DNA of 64,000 bases from Agelas oroides (Eukaryota > Porifera > Demospongiae > Agelasida > Agelasidae), in contig OX422197.1 in assembly GCA_949130485.1 (NCBI GenBank), forward strand, positions 2,395,603-2,459,602. Reading direction: 5' to 3'. This document shows positions 27,438-42,184 of the stretch, one piece after another. Positions within the stretch are counted from its first letter, which is position 1. The number at the start of each line of letters is the position of its first letter. The translations under genes and the position numbers were made by a program. A model generated the notes under the pieces. The model was not told the origin of the DNA, did not search any database, and worked only from the letters and a program-made list of their open reading frames with translations.

Positions 27438-28295
27438 TCTACTTCACTCTACATGACTCTACTTCATTCCACCGATGCTCTTCTTCACTCTACTTGACTG
27501 TACTACACTCTACCATGGCTGTACTTGGTTCTATTTAGCGATTCTACACTCTACCATGGTCTACTACATTCTACCAAGGCTCTACTTGACTCTACATGAC
27601 TCTACTACATTCTACCAATGCTCTACTTGGCTGTACCTGGCTCTACTACACTCTGCCATGGCTCTACTACATTCTACGAAGGCTCTTGGCTGTACATGAC
27701 TCTACTACATTCTACAAAGGCCCTACTTGACTCTACTTCACTCTACTACACTCCACCATGGCTCTACGTGGCTCTACTTGACTCTACTATACTGTACTAT
27801 GGTCTACTACATTTTACCAAGGCTCTACTTGACTCTACATGACTCTACTTCATTCTACCATGGCTCTACTTGACTCTAGTTGACTGTACTACACTCTACC
27901 ATGGCTGTACTTGGTTCCACTTAGCTCTACTACACTCTACCATGGTCTACTACATTCTACCAAGGCTCTAATTGACTCTACATGACTCTACTACATTCTA
28001 CCATGGCTCTTCTTGACTCTACTTCACTGCAATAAACTCTACTTGACTGTACTACACTCTACTATGGTTCTACTACATTCTACCAAGGCTCTACTTCACT
28101 CTACTCGACTCTACTACTCTCTACCATGACTCTACTTGGCTGTACCTGTCTGTACTACACTCTACCATGGCTCTACTACATTCTACGAAGGCTCTACTTG
28201 AATCTACACGACTCTACTACTCTCTACCATGACTCTACTTGGCTGTACCTGTCTGTACTACACTCTACCATGGCTCTACTACATTCTACCAAGGC
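27438..28295 (+). repeat. 858-bp tandem duplication, second copy
   Basis: This directly follows and apparently matches copy 1 throughout. After about 28,297 the sequence changes to CTCTACTTGACTCTACATG with the ordinary ATTCCACCATTGC unit, so there are two copies. The apparent identity implies a very recent event or an assembly duplication. Confidence 0.92.
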
Positions 28296-29689
28296 TCTAC
28301 TTGACTCTACATGACTCTACTTCATTCCACCATTGCTCTTCTTGACTCTACTTGACTGTGCTACACTCTACCATGGCTGTACTTGGTTCTACATAGCTCT
28401 ACTACACTCTACCATGGTCTACTACATTCTACAATGGCTCTACTTGACTCTACATGACTCTACTACATTCTACCATGGCTCTACTTGGCTGTACCTAGCT
28501 CTACTGCACTCTGCCGTGGCTCTATTACATTCTACCAAAGCTCTACTTAACTCTACACGACTCTACTATACATTCTACCCTGGCTCTACTTGACTCTACT
28601 TGACTGTACTAAACTCTACTATGGCTCTACTACATTCTACCAAGGCTCTACTTGACTCTACACGACTCTACTACTCTCTACCATGACTCTACTTGGATGT
28701 ACCTGTCTATACTACACTCTACCAAGGCTCTACTACATTCTACCCAGGCTCTACTTAACTCTACATGACTCTACTTCATTCCACCATTGCTCTTCTTGAC
28801 TCTGCTTGAATGTACTACACTCCACCATGGCTGTACTTGGTTCTACTTAGCTCTACTACACTCTACCATGGTCTACTACATTCTACCAAGGCTCTACTTC
28901 ACTGTACATGACTCTACTACATTCTACAAAGGCCCTACTTGACTCTACTTCACTCTACTACACTCCACCATGGCTCTACGTGGCTCTACTGCACTCTACT
29001 ATACTCTACCATGGTCTACTACATTCTACCAAGGCTCTATTTGACTCCACATGACTCTACTACATTCTATACCATGGTTCTACTTTACTCTACACGACTC
29101 TACTACTCTCTACCATGACTCTACTTGGATGTACCTGTCTGTTCTACGGTCCCCCATGGCTCTACTGCATTCTATCAAGGCTCTACTTGACTCTACATGA
29201 CTCTACTTCATTCCACCATTGCTCTTCTTCACTCTACTTGACTGTACTGCACTCTACCATGACTGAACTTGGTTCTACTTAGCTCTACTACACTCTACCA
29301 TGGTCTACTACATTCTACCAAGGCTCTACTTGACTCTACATGAATCTACTACATTCTACCATGGCTCTACTACATTCTACCAAGGCTCAACTTGACTCTA
29401 CATGACTCTACTTCACTGCAATAAACTCTACTTGACTGTACTAAACTCTACTATGGTTCTACTACATTCTACCAAGGCGCTACTAGACTCTACACGACTC
29501 TACTACTATCTACCATGACTCTACTTGGTTGTACCTGTTTGTACTACTCTCTACCATGACTCTACTAGATTCTACCATGGCTCTACTTAACTCTACTTGA
29601 CTGTACTACACTCTTCTATGGTTCTACTACATTCTACCAAGGCTCTACTTGACTCTACATGACTCTACTACTCTCTACCATGGCTCTAC

Positions 29690-31030
29690 TACATTCTACC
29701 AAGGCTCTACTTGACTCTACATGACTCTACTTCATTCCACCATTGCTGTTCTTGACTCCACTTGACTGTACTACACTCTACCATGACTGTACTTGGTTCT
29801 ACTTAGCTCTACTACACTCTACCATGGTCTACTACATTCTACCAAGGCTCTACTTGACTCTACATGACTCTACTACATTCAACCATGGCTCTACTTGGCT
29901 GTACCTGTCTCTACTACACTCTGCCATGTCTCTACTACATTCTACCAAGGCTCTACTTGACTGTACATGACTCTATACTGCATTCTACAAAGTTCCTACT
30001 TGACTCTACTTCACTCTACTACACTTCACCATGGCTCTTCGTGGCTCTACTTGACTCTACTATAGTCTACCATGTTCTACTACATTCTACCAAGGCTCTA
30101 TTTGACTCTACATGACTCTACTTCATTCCACCATTGCTCTTCTTGACTCTACTTGACGGTGCTACACTCTACCATGGCTGTACTTGGTTCTACTTAGCTC
30201 TACTACACTCTACCATGTTCTACTACATTCTACCAAGGCTCTACTTGACTCTACATGACTCTACTACATTCTACCATGGCTCTACTTGACTCTACTTGAC
30301 TGTACTAAACTCTACTATGGCTCTACTACATTCTACCAAGGCTCTACTTGACTCTACAAAACTCTACTTCTCTCTACGATGACTCAACTTGGCTGTACCT
30401 GTCTGTACTACATTCTACCATGTCTCTTCTACATTCTACCAAGGCTCTACTTGACTCTAGATGACTCTACTTCATTCCACCATTGCTCTTCTTGACTCTA
30501 CTTGACTCTACTACACTCTACCATGACTATACTTTGTTCTACTTAGCTCTACTACACTCTACCATTGCTCTACCTGACTGAACATGGCTCTACTACATTC
30601 TACCAATACTCTACATGACTCTACATGACTCTACTACATTCTACAATGGCCCTATTTGACTGTACTTCACTCTACTACATTCTACCATGGCTCTGTGTGG
30701 CTCTACTTGACTCTACTACACTCTACCATGGTCTACTACATTCTACCAAGGCTCTATATCTACTTGACTCTAAATGACTCTAGTACATTCTACCATGGCT
30801 TTACTTGACTCTACTTGACTGTACTACACACTACTATGGTTCTACTACATTCCACCAAGGCTCTACTTGACTCTACTCGACTCTACTACTCTCTACCATG
30901 ACTCTAATTGGCTGTACCTGTCTGAACTACACTCTACCATGGCTCTACTTGACTGAACATGGCTCTACTACATTCTACCAATGCTCTACATGACTCTACA
31001 TGACTCTACTACATTCTACCATGGCCCTAC
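29690..31030 (+). repeat. 1,734-bp offset duplication, first copy
   Basis: This stretch matches 31,424-32,764 at a constant offset of 1,734 bp. Shared rare features include the CTATACTGCATTC unit, GCTCTTCGTGGC, GACGGTGCTACAC, the CTAGATGACTC unit, TATACTTTGTTC and CTATATCTACTTG. Differences are scattered single bases. A more distant third relative lies at about 23,370-24,700. The two copies are separated by about 390 bp, so they are not directly adjacent. Confidence 0.88.
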
Positions 31031-31423
31031 TTGACTCTACTTCACTCTACTACAGTCTACCATGGCTCTACGTGGCTCTACTTGACTCTACTACACTCTA
31101 CCATGGTCTACTACATTCTACCAAGGCTCTACTTGACTCTAAATGACCCTGCTACATTCTACCACGGCTCTACTTGACTCTACTTGACTGTACTACACTC
31201 TACTATGGTTCTACTACATTCTACCAAGGCTCTACTTCACTCTACTCGACTCTACTACTCTCTACCATGACTCTACTTGGCTGTACCTGTCTGTACTACA
31301 CTCTACCATGGCTCTACTACATTCTACGAAGTGCTCTACTTGAATCTACACGAGTCTACTACACTCTCCCATGACTCTACTTGGCTGTACCTGTCTATAC
31401 TACACTCTATACCATGGCTCTAC

Positions 31424-32764
31424 TACATTCTACCAAGGCTCTACTTGACTCTACATGACTCTACTTCATTCCACCATTGCTCTTCTTGACTCTACTTGAC
31501 TGTGCTACACACTACCATGGCTGTACTTGGTTCTACTTAGCTCTACTACACTCTACCATGGTCTACTACATTCTACAAAGGCTCTACTTGACTCTACATG
31601 ACTCTACTACATTCAACCATGGCTCTACTTGGCTGTACCTGTCTCTACTACACTCTGCCATGGCTCTACTACATTCTACCAAGGCTCTACTTGACTGTAC
31701 ATGACTCTATACTGCATTCTACAAAGTCCCTACTTGACTCTACTTCACTCTACTACACTTCACCATGGCTCTTCGTGGCTCTACTTGACTCTACTATACT
31801 CTACCATGTTCTACTACATTCTACCAAGGCTCTACTTGACTCTACATGACTCTACTTCATTCCACCATTGCTCTTCTTGACTCTACTTGACGGTGCTACA
31901 CTCTACCATGGCTGTACTTGGTTCTACTTAGCTCTACTACACTCTACCATGTTCTACTACATTCTACCAAGGCTCTAGTTGACTCTACATGACTCTGCTA
32001 CATTCTACCATGGCTCTACTTGACTCTACTTGACTGTACTAAACTCTACTATGGCTCTACTACATTCTACCAAGGCTCTACTTGACTCTACAAAACTCTA
32101 CTTCTCTCTACAATGACTCAACTTGGCTGTACCTGTCTGTACTACATTCTACCATGTCTCTTCTACATTCTACCAAGGCTCTACTTGACTCTAGATGACT
32201 CTACTTCATTCCACCATTGCTCTTCTTGACTCTACTTGACTCTACTACAATCTACCATGACTATACTTTGTTCTACTTAGCTCTACTACACTCTACCATT
32301 GCTCTACCTGACTGAACATGGCTCTACTACATTCTACCAATACTCTACATGACTCTACATGACTCTACTACATTCTACAATGGCCCTATTTGACTGTACT
32401 TCACTCTACTACATTCTACCATGGCTCTGTGTGGCTCTACTTGACTCTACTACACTCTACCATGGTCTACTACATTCTACCAAGGTTCTATATCTACTTG
32501 ACTCTAAATGACTCTAGTACATTCTACCATGGCTTTACTTGACTCTACTTGACTGTACTACACTCTACTATGGTTCTACTACATTCCACCAAGGCTCTAC
32601 TTGACTCTACTCGACTCTACTACTCTCTACCATGACTCTAATTGGCTGTACCTGTCTGAACTACACTCTACCATGGCTCTACTTGACTGAACATGGCTCT
32701 ACTACATTCTACCAATGCTCTACATGACTCTACATGACTCTACTACATTCTACCATGGCCCTAC
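31424..32764 (+). repeat. 1,734-bp offset duplication, second copy
   Basis: This is the partner of 29,690-31,030. Homology stops at about 32,764, where this copy continues CTACTTGGCTGTACC and the first copy continues CTACTTGACTCTACTTCAC. The sequence after the breakpoint (GCCGTGGC, CTAACAAAGC) instead matches about 24,985-25,250, so the breakpoint joins two different zone 2 segments. Confidence 0.88.
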
Positions 32765-33895
32765 TTGGCTGTACCTAGCTCTACTACACTCTGCCGTGGC
32801 TCTACTACATTCTAACAAAGCTCTACTTCGCTGTACATGACTCTACTACATTCTACAAAGGCCCTACTTGACTCTCCTTCACTGTACTACACTCCACCAT
32901 TGCTCTACGTGGCTCTACATCACTCTACTATACTCTACCATGGTTTACAAGGCTCTACTTGACTCTACATGACTCTACTACATTCTACCATGGCTCTACT
33001 TGACTCTACTTGACTGTACTAAACTCTACTATGGCTCTACTACATTCTACCAAGGCTCTACTTGACTCTACATGACTCTACTTCATTCCACCATTGCTCT
33101 TCTTGACTCTACTTGACTGTACTACGCTCTACCATGGCTGTACTTGGTTCCACTTAGCTCTACTACACTCTACCATGGTCTACTACATTCTACCAAGGCT
33201 CTACTTGACTCTACATGACTCTACTACATTCTACCATGGCACTTCTTGACTCTACTTCACTGCAATAAACTCTACTTGACTGTACTAAACCCTACTATGG
33301 CTCTACTACATTCTACCAAGGCTCTACTTGACTCTACATGACTCTACTTCATTCCACCATTGCTCTTCTTGACTCTACTTGACTGTACTACACTCTACCA
33401 TGGCTGTACTTGGTTCCACTTAGCTCTACTACACTCTACCATGGTCTACTACATTCTACCAAGGCTCTACTTGACTCTACATGACTCTACTACATTCTAC
33501 CATGGCTCTTCTTGACTCTACTTCACTGCAATAAACTCTACTTGACTGTACTAAACCCTACTATGGTTCTACTACATTCTCCCAAAGCGCTACTTGACTC
33601 TACACGACTCTACTACTCTCTACCATGGCTAAACTTGGATGTACCTGTCTGTACTACACTCTACCATGACTCTACTACATTCTACCATGGCTCTACTTGA
33701 CTCTACTTGACTGTACTACACTCTACTATGATTCTACTACATTCTACGAAGGCTCTACTTGACTCTACACGACTCTACTACTCTCTACCATGACTCTACT
33801 TGGATGTACCTGTCTGTACTACACTCCACCATCGCTCTACTGCATTCTATCAAGGCTCTACTTGACTCTACATGACTCTACTACACTCTACCATG

Positions 33896-34140
33896 GTCCT
33901 ACTCGGTTGTACTTGGCTCTACCACAGTCTACAATGGCTGCACTTGACTCTACTTGAATCGACTGCATTCTACAATGGCTGTATTTGAGTCTCCATAGCT
34001 CTACTAAACTCTACCATGGCTCTACTTGACTCTACTTGACTCTACTTGATTCGACTACACTCTACCATTCATCTACTTGGCTCTACTTTTCTCTACTCTA
34101 CTGTACCATGGGTCTACTTGCATGGCACTCCTTTGCTCTA
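33896..34140 (+). repeat. Divergent 245-bp variant block, copy 2
   Basis: The motif order matches the copy at 25,846, beginning TCCTACTCGGTTGTAC and ending ACTCCTTTGCTCTA. It differs by a few substitutions (for example AATGGCTG for AATCGCTC before TATTTGAGTC). It is followed, as in copy 1, by the GACTGAACATGG unit. Confidence 0.9.
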
Positions 34141-35899
34141 CTACACTCTACCATGGCTCTACTTGACTGAACATGGCTCTACTACATTCTACCAATGCTC
34201 TACATGACTCTACATGACTCTACTACATTCTACCATCGACCTACTTGACTCTACTTCACTCTACTACAGTCTACCATGGCTCTACGTGGCTCTACTTGAC
34301 TCTACTACTCTCTACCATGATTCTACTTAGCTGTACCTTTCTGTACTACACTCTACAATGGCTCTACTACATTTTACCAACGCTCTACTTCACTCTACAT
34401 GACTCTACTTCATTCCACCATTGCTCTTCTTCACTCTACTTGACTGTACTACACTCTACCATGGCTGTACTTGGTTCTATTTAGCTATTCTACACTCTAC
34501 CATGGTCTACTACATTCTATCAAGGCTCTACTTGACTCTACATGACTCTACTACATTCTACCAATGCTCTACTTGGCTGTACCTGGCTATACTACACTCT
34601 GCCATGGCTCTACTACATTCTACGAAGGCTCTTGGCTGTACATGACTCTACTACATTCTAGAAAGACCCTACTTGACTCTACTTCACTCTACTACACTCC
34701 ACCATGGCTCTACGTGGCTCTACTTCACTCTACTATACTGTACTATGGTCTACTACATTCTACCAAGGCTCTACTTGACTCTACATGACTCTACTTCATT
34801 CTACCATGGCTCTACTTGACTCTACTTGACTGCACTACACTCTCCTATGGTTCTACTACATTCTACCAAGGCTCTACTTCACTCTACTCAACTCTACTAC
34901 TCTCTACCATGACTCTACTTGCCTGTACCTGTCTGTACTATACTCTACCATAGCTCTACTACATTCTACGAAGGCTATACATGACTCTACACGGTTCTAC
35001 TACTCTCTACCATGACTCTACTTGGCTGTACCTGTCTGTACTACACTCTACCATGGCTCTACTACATTCTACCAAGGCTCTACTTGACTCTACATGACTC
35101 TACTTCATTCCACCATTGCTCTTCTTGACTCTACTTGACTGTACTACACTCTACCATGGCTGTACTTGGTTCCACTTAGCTCTACTACACTCTACCATAG
35201 CTCTACTACATTCAACGAAGGCTATACATGACTCTACACGGTTCTACTACTCTCTACCATGACTCTACTTGGCTGTACCTGTCTGTACTGCACTCTACCA
35301 TGGCTCTACTACATTCTACCAAGGCTCTACTTGACTCTACATGACTCTACTTCATTCCACCATTGCTCTTCTTGACTCTACTTGACTGTACTACACTCTA
35401 CCATGGCTGTACTTGGTTCCACTTAGCTCTACTACACTCTACCATGGTCTACTACATTCTGCCAAGGCTCTACTTGACTCTACATGACTCTACTACATTC
35501 TACCATGGCTCTTCTTGACTCTACTTCACTGCAATAAACTCTACTTGACTATACTAAACCCTACTATGGTTCTACTACATTCTCCAAAGGCGCTACTTGA
35601 CTCTACACGACTCTACTACTCTCTACCATGGCTAAACTTGGATGTACCTGTCTGTACTACACTCTACCATGACTCTACTATATTCTACCATGGCTCTACT
35701 TGACTCTACGTGACTGTACTACACTCTACTATGGTTCAACTACATTCTACGAAGGCTCTACTTGACTCTACACGACTCTACTACTCTCTACCATGACTCT
35801 ACTTGGATGTACCTGTTTGTACTACACTCCACCATCGCTCTACTGCATTCTATCAAGGCTCTACTTGACTCTACATGACTCTACTACACTCTACCATGG

Positions 35900-36144
35900 C
35901 CCTACTCGGTTGTACTTGGCTCTACCACAGTCTACAATGGCTGCACTTGACTCTACTTGAATCGATTGCATTCTACAATGGCTCTATTTGAGTCTCCATA
36001 GCTCTACTAAACTCTACCATGGCTCTAGTTGACTCTACTTGACTCTACTTGATTCGACTACACTCTACCATTCATCTACTTGGCTCTACTTTTCTCTACT
36101 CTACTGTACCATGGGTCTACTTGCATGGCACTCCTTTGCTCTAC
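35900..36144 (+). repeat. Divergent 245-bp variant block, copy 3
   Basis: This is the same block, in the same order and with the same right flank (GACTGAACATGG). It lies about 2,004 bp after copy 2 and shares the surrounding higher-order unit with it. Confidence 0.9.
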
Positions 36145-37719
36145 TACACTCTACCATGGCTCTACTTGACTGAACATGGCTCTACTACATTCTACCAATG
36201 CTCTACATGACTCTACATCACTCTACTACATTCTACCATTGCTCTTCTTGAATCTGCTTGAGTCTACTACACTCTACCATGGCTGTACTTGGTTCTCCTT
36301 AGCTCTACTACACCCTATCATTGCTCTTCTACATTCTACCATGGGTCTATTTGCCTCAAGATGACTCTCCTACACTCTACCATGGCTCTACTTGGCTATA
36401 CCTGGCTCTACTACACTCTGCCATGGCTCTACTACATTCTACCAATGCTCTACTTGACTCTACAAGACTCTACTACATTCCACCATTGCTCTTCTTCACT
36501 TTACTTGACTCTACTGCACTCTACTACAGTCTACCATGGTTCTACGTGGCTGTACTTGACTCTACTACTCCCTACCATGATTCTACTTGGCTGTACCTGT
36601 CTGTACTACACTCTACAATGGCTCTACTACATTCTACCAACGCTCTACTTCACTCTACATGACTCTACTTCATTCCACCATTGCTCTTCTTCACTCTACT
36701 TGACTGTACTACACTCTACCATGGCTGTACTTGGTTCTATTTAGCTATTCTACACTCTACCATGGTCTACTACATTCTACCAAGGCTCTACTTGACTCTA
36801 CATGACCCTACTACATTCTACCAATGCTCTACTTGGCTGTACCTGGCTCTACTACACTCTGCCATGGCTCTACTACATTCTACGAAGGCTCTTGGCTGTA
36901 CATGACTCTACTACATTCTACAAAGGCCCTACTTGAGTCTACTTCAGTCTACTACACTCCACCATGGCTCTACGTGGCTCTACTTGACTCTACTATACTG
37001 TACTATGGTCTACTACATTCTACCAAGGCTCTACTTGACTCTACATGACTCTACTTCATTCTACCATGGCTCTACTTGACTCTACTTGACTGTACTAAAC
37101 TCTACTACGACTCTACTACGGCTCTACTACATTCTACCAAGGCTCTACTTGACTCTACATGACTCTACTTCATTCGACCATTGCTCTTCTTGACTCTACT
37201 TGACTGTACTACACTCTACCATGGCTGTACTTTGTTCTACTTAGCTCTACTACACTCTACACCATGGTCTACTACATTCTACCAAGGGTCTACTTCACTG
37301 TACATGACTCTACTACATTCTACAAAGGCCCTACTTGACTCTACTTCACTCTACTACACTCCACCATGGCTCTACGTGGCTCTATTTGACTCTACTATAC
37401 TCTACCATGGCTCTACTACATTCGACGAAGCCTATACATGATTCTACATGACTCTACTTAATTCCACCATTGCTCTTCTTGATTCTACTTGACTCTACTA
37501 CACTCTACCATGGCTGTAGTTGGTTCTACTTAGCTCTACTACACCCTATCATTGCTCTTCTACATTCTACCATCGGTGTATTTGCCTCAACATGACTCTA
37601 CTACACTCTACCATGGCTCTACTTCGCTGTATCTGGCTGTACTACACTCTGCCATGGCTCTACTACATTCTACCAATGCTCTACTTGACTCTACATGACT
37701 CTACTACACTCTACCATGG

Positions 37720-37964
37720 CCCTACTCGGTTCTACTTGGCTCTACCACAGTCTACCATGGCTGCACTTGACTCTACTTGAATCGACTGCATTCTACAATG
37801 GCTCTATTTGAGTCTCCATAGCTCTACTAAACTCTACCATGGCTCTACTTGACTCTACTTGACTATACTTGATTCGACTACACTCTACCATTCATCTACA
37901 TGGCTCTACTTTTCTCTACTATTCTGTACCATGGGTCTACTTGCATGGCACTCCTTTGCTCTAC
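37720..37964 (+). repeat. Divergent 245-bp variant block, copy 4
   Basis: This is the same block with GGTTCTACTTGG in place of the GGTTGTACTTGG form. The right flank is a decayed version of the GACTGAACATGG unit (CTTGTCTGAACATGG). Small substitutions include ATACTTGATTCG and CATCTACATGGC. Confidence 0.88.
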
Positions 37965-38411
37965 TACGCTCTTCCATGGTTCTTCTTGTCTGAACATGGC
38001 TCTACTACATTCTACCAATGCTCTACATGACTCTACATTACTCTACTACATTCTACCATGGCCCTACTTGATTCTACTTCACTCTACTACATTCTACCAT
38101 GGCTCTACGTGGCTCTACTTGACTCTACTACACTCTACCATGGTCTACTACATTCTACCAAGGCTCTACTTTGACTCTAAATGACTCTACTATATTCTAC
38201 CATGGCTCTACTTGACTCTACTTGACTGTACTACACTCTACTATGGTTCTACTACATTCCACCAAGGCTCTACTTGACTCTACTCGACTCTACTACTCTC
38301 TACCATGACTCTACTTGGCTGTACCTGTCTGTACTACACACTACCATGGCTCTACTACATTCTAGCAATGCTCTACTTGACTCTACATGAGTCTACTACA
38401 CTCTACCATGG

Positions 38412-38657
38412 CCCTACTCGGTTCTGCTTGGCTCTACCACAGTCTACTATGGCTGCACTTGACTCTACTTGAATCGACTGCATTCTATACAATGGCTCTA
38501 TTTGAGTCTCCATAGCTCTACTAAACTCTACCATGGCTCTACTTGACTCTACTTGACTCTACTTGATTCGACTACACTCTACCATTCATCTACTTGGCTC
38601 TACTTTTCTCTACTATACTGTACCATGGGTCTACTTGCATGGCACTCCTTTGCTCTA
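38412..38657 (+). repeat. Divergent 245-bp variant block, copy 5
   Basis: This is the same block with a two-base TA gain (CATTCTATACAATGG) near 38,480 and a CTATACTGTACC variant near 38,610. It lies 692 bp after copy 4. It is followed by GACTGAACATGG and then the start of zone 3. Confidence 0.88.
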
Positions 38658-39135
38658 CTACAATCTACCATGGCTCTACTTGACTGAACATGGCTCTACT
38701 ACATTCTACCAATACTCTACATGACTCTACTACATTCTACCATGGCCCTACTTGACTCTACTTCACTATACTACAGTCTACCATGGCTCTACGTGGCTCT
38801 ACTTGACTCTACTACACTCTACCATGGTCTACTACATTCTACCAAGGCTCTACTTGACTCTACATGACTCTACTACATTCTACCATGTCTGTACTTGACT
38901 CTACTTGACTATACTAAACTCTACTATGGCTCCACTACATTCTACCAAGGATCTACTTGACTCTACACGACTCTACTACTATACCATGACTCTACTTGGC
39001 TGTACCTGTCTGTACTATACACTACCATGGCTCCACTACATTCTACCATGGCTCAACTTGACTCTACTTGATTGTACTACATTCTATACCATGGCTCTAC
39101 CTGACTCTACTTGACTCTACTACACTCTACCATGG

Positions 39136-39180
39136 CCCTACTCGGTTCTACTTGGCTCTACCACAGTCTACCATGGCTCT
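39136..39180 (+). repeat. Partial copy of the divergent variant block
   Basis: Only the first part of the block is present (CCCTACTCGGTTCTAC through ACCACAGTCTACCATGGC). The sequence then returns to ordinary TTGACTATACTAAAC monomers. The short form marks another exchange point near the zone 2 and zone 3 border. Confidence 0.75.
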
Positions 39181-42100
39181 ACTTGACTCTACTTGACTAT
39201 ACTAAACTCTACTATGGCTCCACTACATTCTACCAAGGATATACTTGACTCTACACGACTCTATTACTCTCTATCATGACTCTACTTGGTTGTACCTGTC
39301 TGTACTACACTCTACCCTGGTTCTACTACTTTCTACCAAGCCTCTACTTGACTCTACATGACTCTACTTCATTCCACCATTTCTATTCTTGACTCTACTT
39401 GACTGTACTACACTCTACCATGGCTGTACTTGGTTCTACTTAGCTGTACTACATTCTACCAAGGTCTACTACATTCTACCAAGGCTCTACTTGACTCTAC
39501 ATGACTCTACTACATTCTACCATGGCTCAACTTGACTCTACTTGACCCAACTAAACTCTACTATAGCTCTACTGCATTCTACCAAGGCTTTACTTGACTC
39601 CACACGACTCTACTACTCTCTACCATGACTCTACGTGGATGTACCTGTCTGTACTACACTCTACCATGGCTCTACTACATTCTACCAAGACTCTACTTCA
39701 CTCTACATGACTCTACTTCATTCCACCATTGCTCTTCTTGACTCTACATGACTGTATACTACACTCTACAATGGCTGTACTTGGTTCTACTTAGCTCTAC
39801 TACACTCTACCATGGTCTACTACATTCTACCATGGCTCTACTTGGCTGTACATGACTCTACTACATTCTACAAAAGCCCTACTTGACTCTACTTCACTCT
39901 ACTACACTCCACCATGCCTCTACATGGCTCTACATCTCTCTACTATACTCTACCATGGTTTACAAAGGCTCTACTTGACTCTACATGACTCTACTACTCT
40001 CTACCATGACTCTACTTGGCTGTACCTGTCTGTACTACACACTACCATGGCTCCACTACATTCTACCATCGCTCAACTTGACTCTACTTGATTGTACTAC
40101 ATTCAATACCATGGCTCTACCTGACTTTACTTGACTCTACTACACTCTACCATGGCCCTACTTTGCTGTGCCTGTCTGTACTACACTCTACCATGCCTCT
40201 ACTACATTCTACCAAGGCTCTACTTGACTCTACATGACTCTAATTCATTCCACCATTTCTATTCTTGACTCTACTTGACTATACTACACTCTACCATGGC
40301 TGTACTTGGTTCTACTTAGCTCTACTACACTCTACCATGGTCTTCTACATTCTACCAAGGCTCTACTTAAATCTATATCACTCTACTACATTCTACCATG
40401 GCTCTATACTTGGCTGTACCTGGATCTACTACACACTACCATGGCTCTACTACATCCTACCAATGCTCTACTTGACTGTACATGACTCTACTACATTCTA
40501 CATAGGCCCTACTTGACTCTACTTCACTCTACTACACTCCACCATGGCTCTACATGGCTCTACTTGACTCTACTATACTCTCCCATGGTCTACTCCATTC
40601 TACCAAGGCTCTACTTGACTCTACATGACTCTACTGCATTCTACCATGGCTCTACTTGACTCTACTTGACTGTACTAAACTCTTCTATGGCTCTTGTACA
40701 TTCTACCAAGGCTCTACTTGACTCTACACGACTCTACTACTCTCTACCATGACTCTACTTGGGTGTACCTGTCTGTACTACACTCTACCATGGCTCTACT
40801 ACATTCTACCAAGGCACTATACTTGACTCTACATGACTCTACTTCATTCCACCATTGCTCTTCTTGACTCTACTTGACTGTACTACACTCTACCATGGCT
40901 GTACTTGGTTCTACTTAGCTCTACTACACTCTGCCATGGTCTACTACATTCTACCAAGGCTCTGCTTGACTGTACGTGACTCTACTACATTCTGCAATGG
41001 CCCTACTTGACTCTACTTCACTCTACTACACTCCACCATCCCTCTACGTGGCTCTACATCACTCTACTATACTCTACCATAGTTTACAAGGCTCTACTTG
41101 ACTCTAGATGACTCTACTACATTCTACCATGGCTCTATTTGACTCTACTTGACTGTACTAAATTCTGCTATGGCTCTACTACATTCTACCAGGGCTGTAC
41201 TTGACTCTGCACGACTCTACTACTCTCTACCATGACTCTACTTGACTGTACCTGTCTGTACTACACACTACCATGGCTCCACTACATTCTACCATGGCTC
41301 AACTTGACTCTACTTGATTGTACTACATTCTATACCATGGCTCTACCTGACTCTACTTGACTCTACTACACTCTACCATGGCCCTACTTTGCTGTACCTG
41401 TCTATACTACACTCTACCATGCCTCTACTACATTCTACCAAGGCTGTACTTGACTCAACAAGACTCTAATTCATTCCACCATTTCTATTCTTGACTCTAC
41501 TTGACTGTACTACACTCTACCATGGCTGTACTTGGTTCTACTTAGCTCTACTACACTCTACCATGGTCTACTACATTCTACCAAAGCTATACTTGAATCA
41601 CCATGACTCTACTACATTCTACCATGGCTCTACTTGGCTGTACCTGGCTCTACTACACACTGCCATGGCTCTACTACATTCTACCAATGCTCTACTTGAC
41701 TGTACATGACTCTACTACATTTTACATAGGCCCTACTTGACTCTACTTCACTCTACTACACTCCACCATGGCTCTACATGGCTCTACTTGACTCTACTGT
41801 ACTCTACCATGGTCTACTCCATTCTACCAAGGCTCTACTTGACTCTACATGACTCTACTACATTCTACCATCGCTCTACTTGACTCTACTTTACTGTACT
41901 AAATTCTACTATGGCTCTACTACATTCTACCAAGGCTGTACTTGACTCTACATGACTCTACTACACTCTACCATGACTCTACTTGGATGTACCTGTCTGT
42001 ACTACACTCTACCATGGCTCTACTACATTCTAAGAAGGCTCTACTTGACTCTACATGACTCTACTTCATTCCACCATTGCTCTTCTTGACTCTACTTGAC

Positions 42101-42184
42101 TGTACTACACTCTACCATGGCTGTACTTCTTTCTATTTAGCTCTACTACACTCTCCCATGGTCTACTCCATTCTACCAAGGCTC

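Larger units (their letters stand above)
23341..38880 (+). repeat. Array A zone 2 higher-order repeat domain
   Basis: Zone 2 is marked by the GACTGAACATGG unit (for example near 23,929, 24,301, 26,110, 30,574, 30,946, 32,309, 34,160 and 36,165), the CTATATCTACTTG variant (near 24,110, 30,757 and 32,487), CTGCAATAAACTC (near 25,480, 27,168, 28,026, 29,408, 33,528 and 35,528) and the divergent block described separately. Long collinear copies link 23.4-24.8 kb with 29.9-31.0 and 31.6-32.8 kb, and 25.4-26.9 kb with 33.5-34.8 and 35.5-37.0 kb. The later pair differs in spacing because 34-kb copy sequence is about 250 bp shorter. No non-repetitive sequence was found. Confidence 0.8.
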
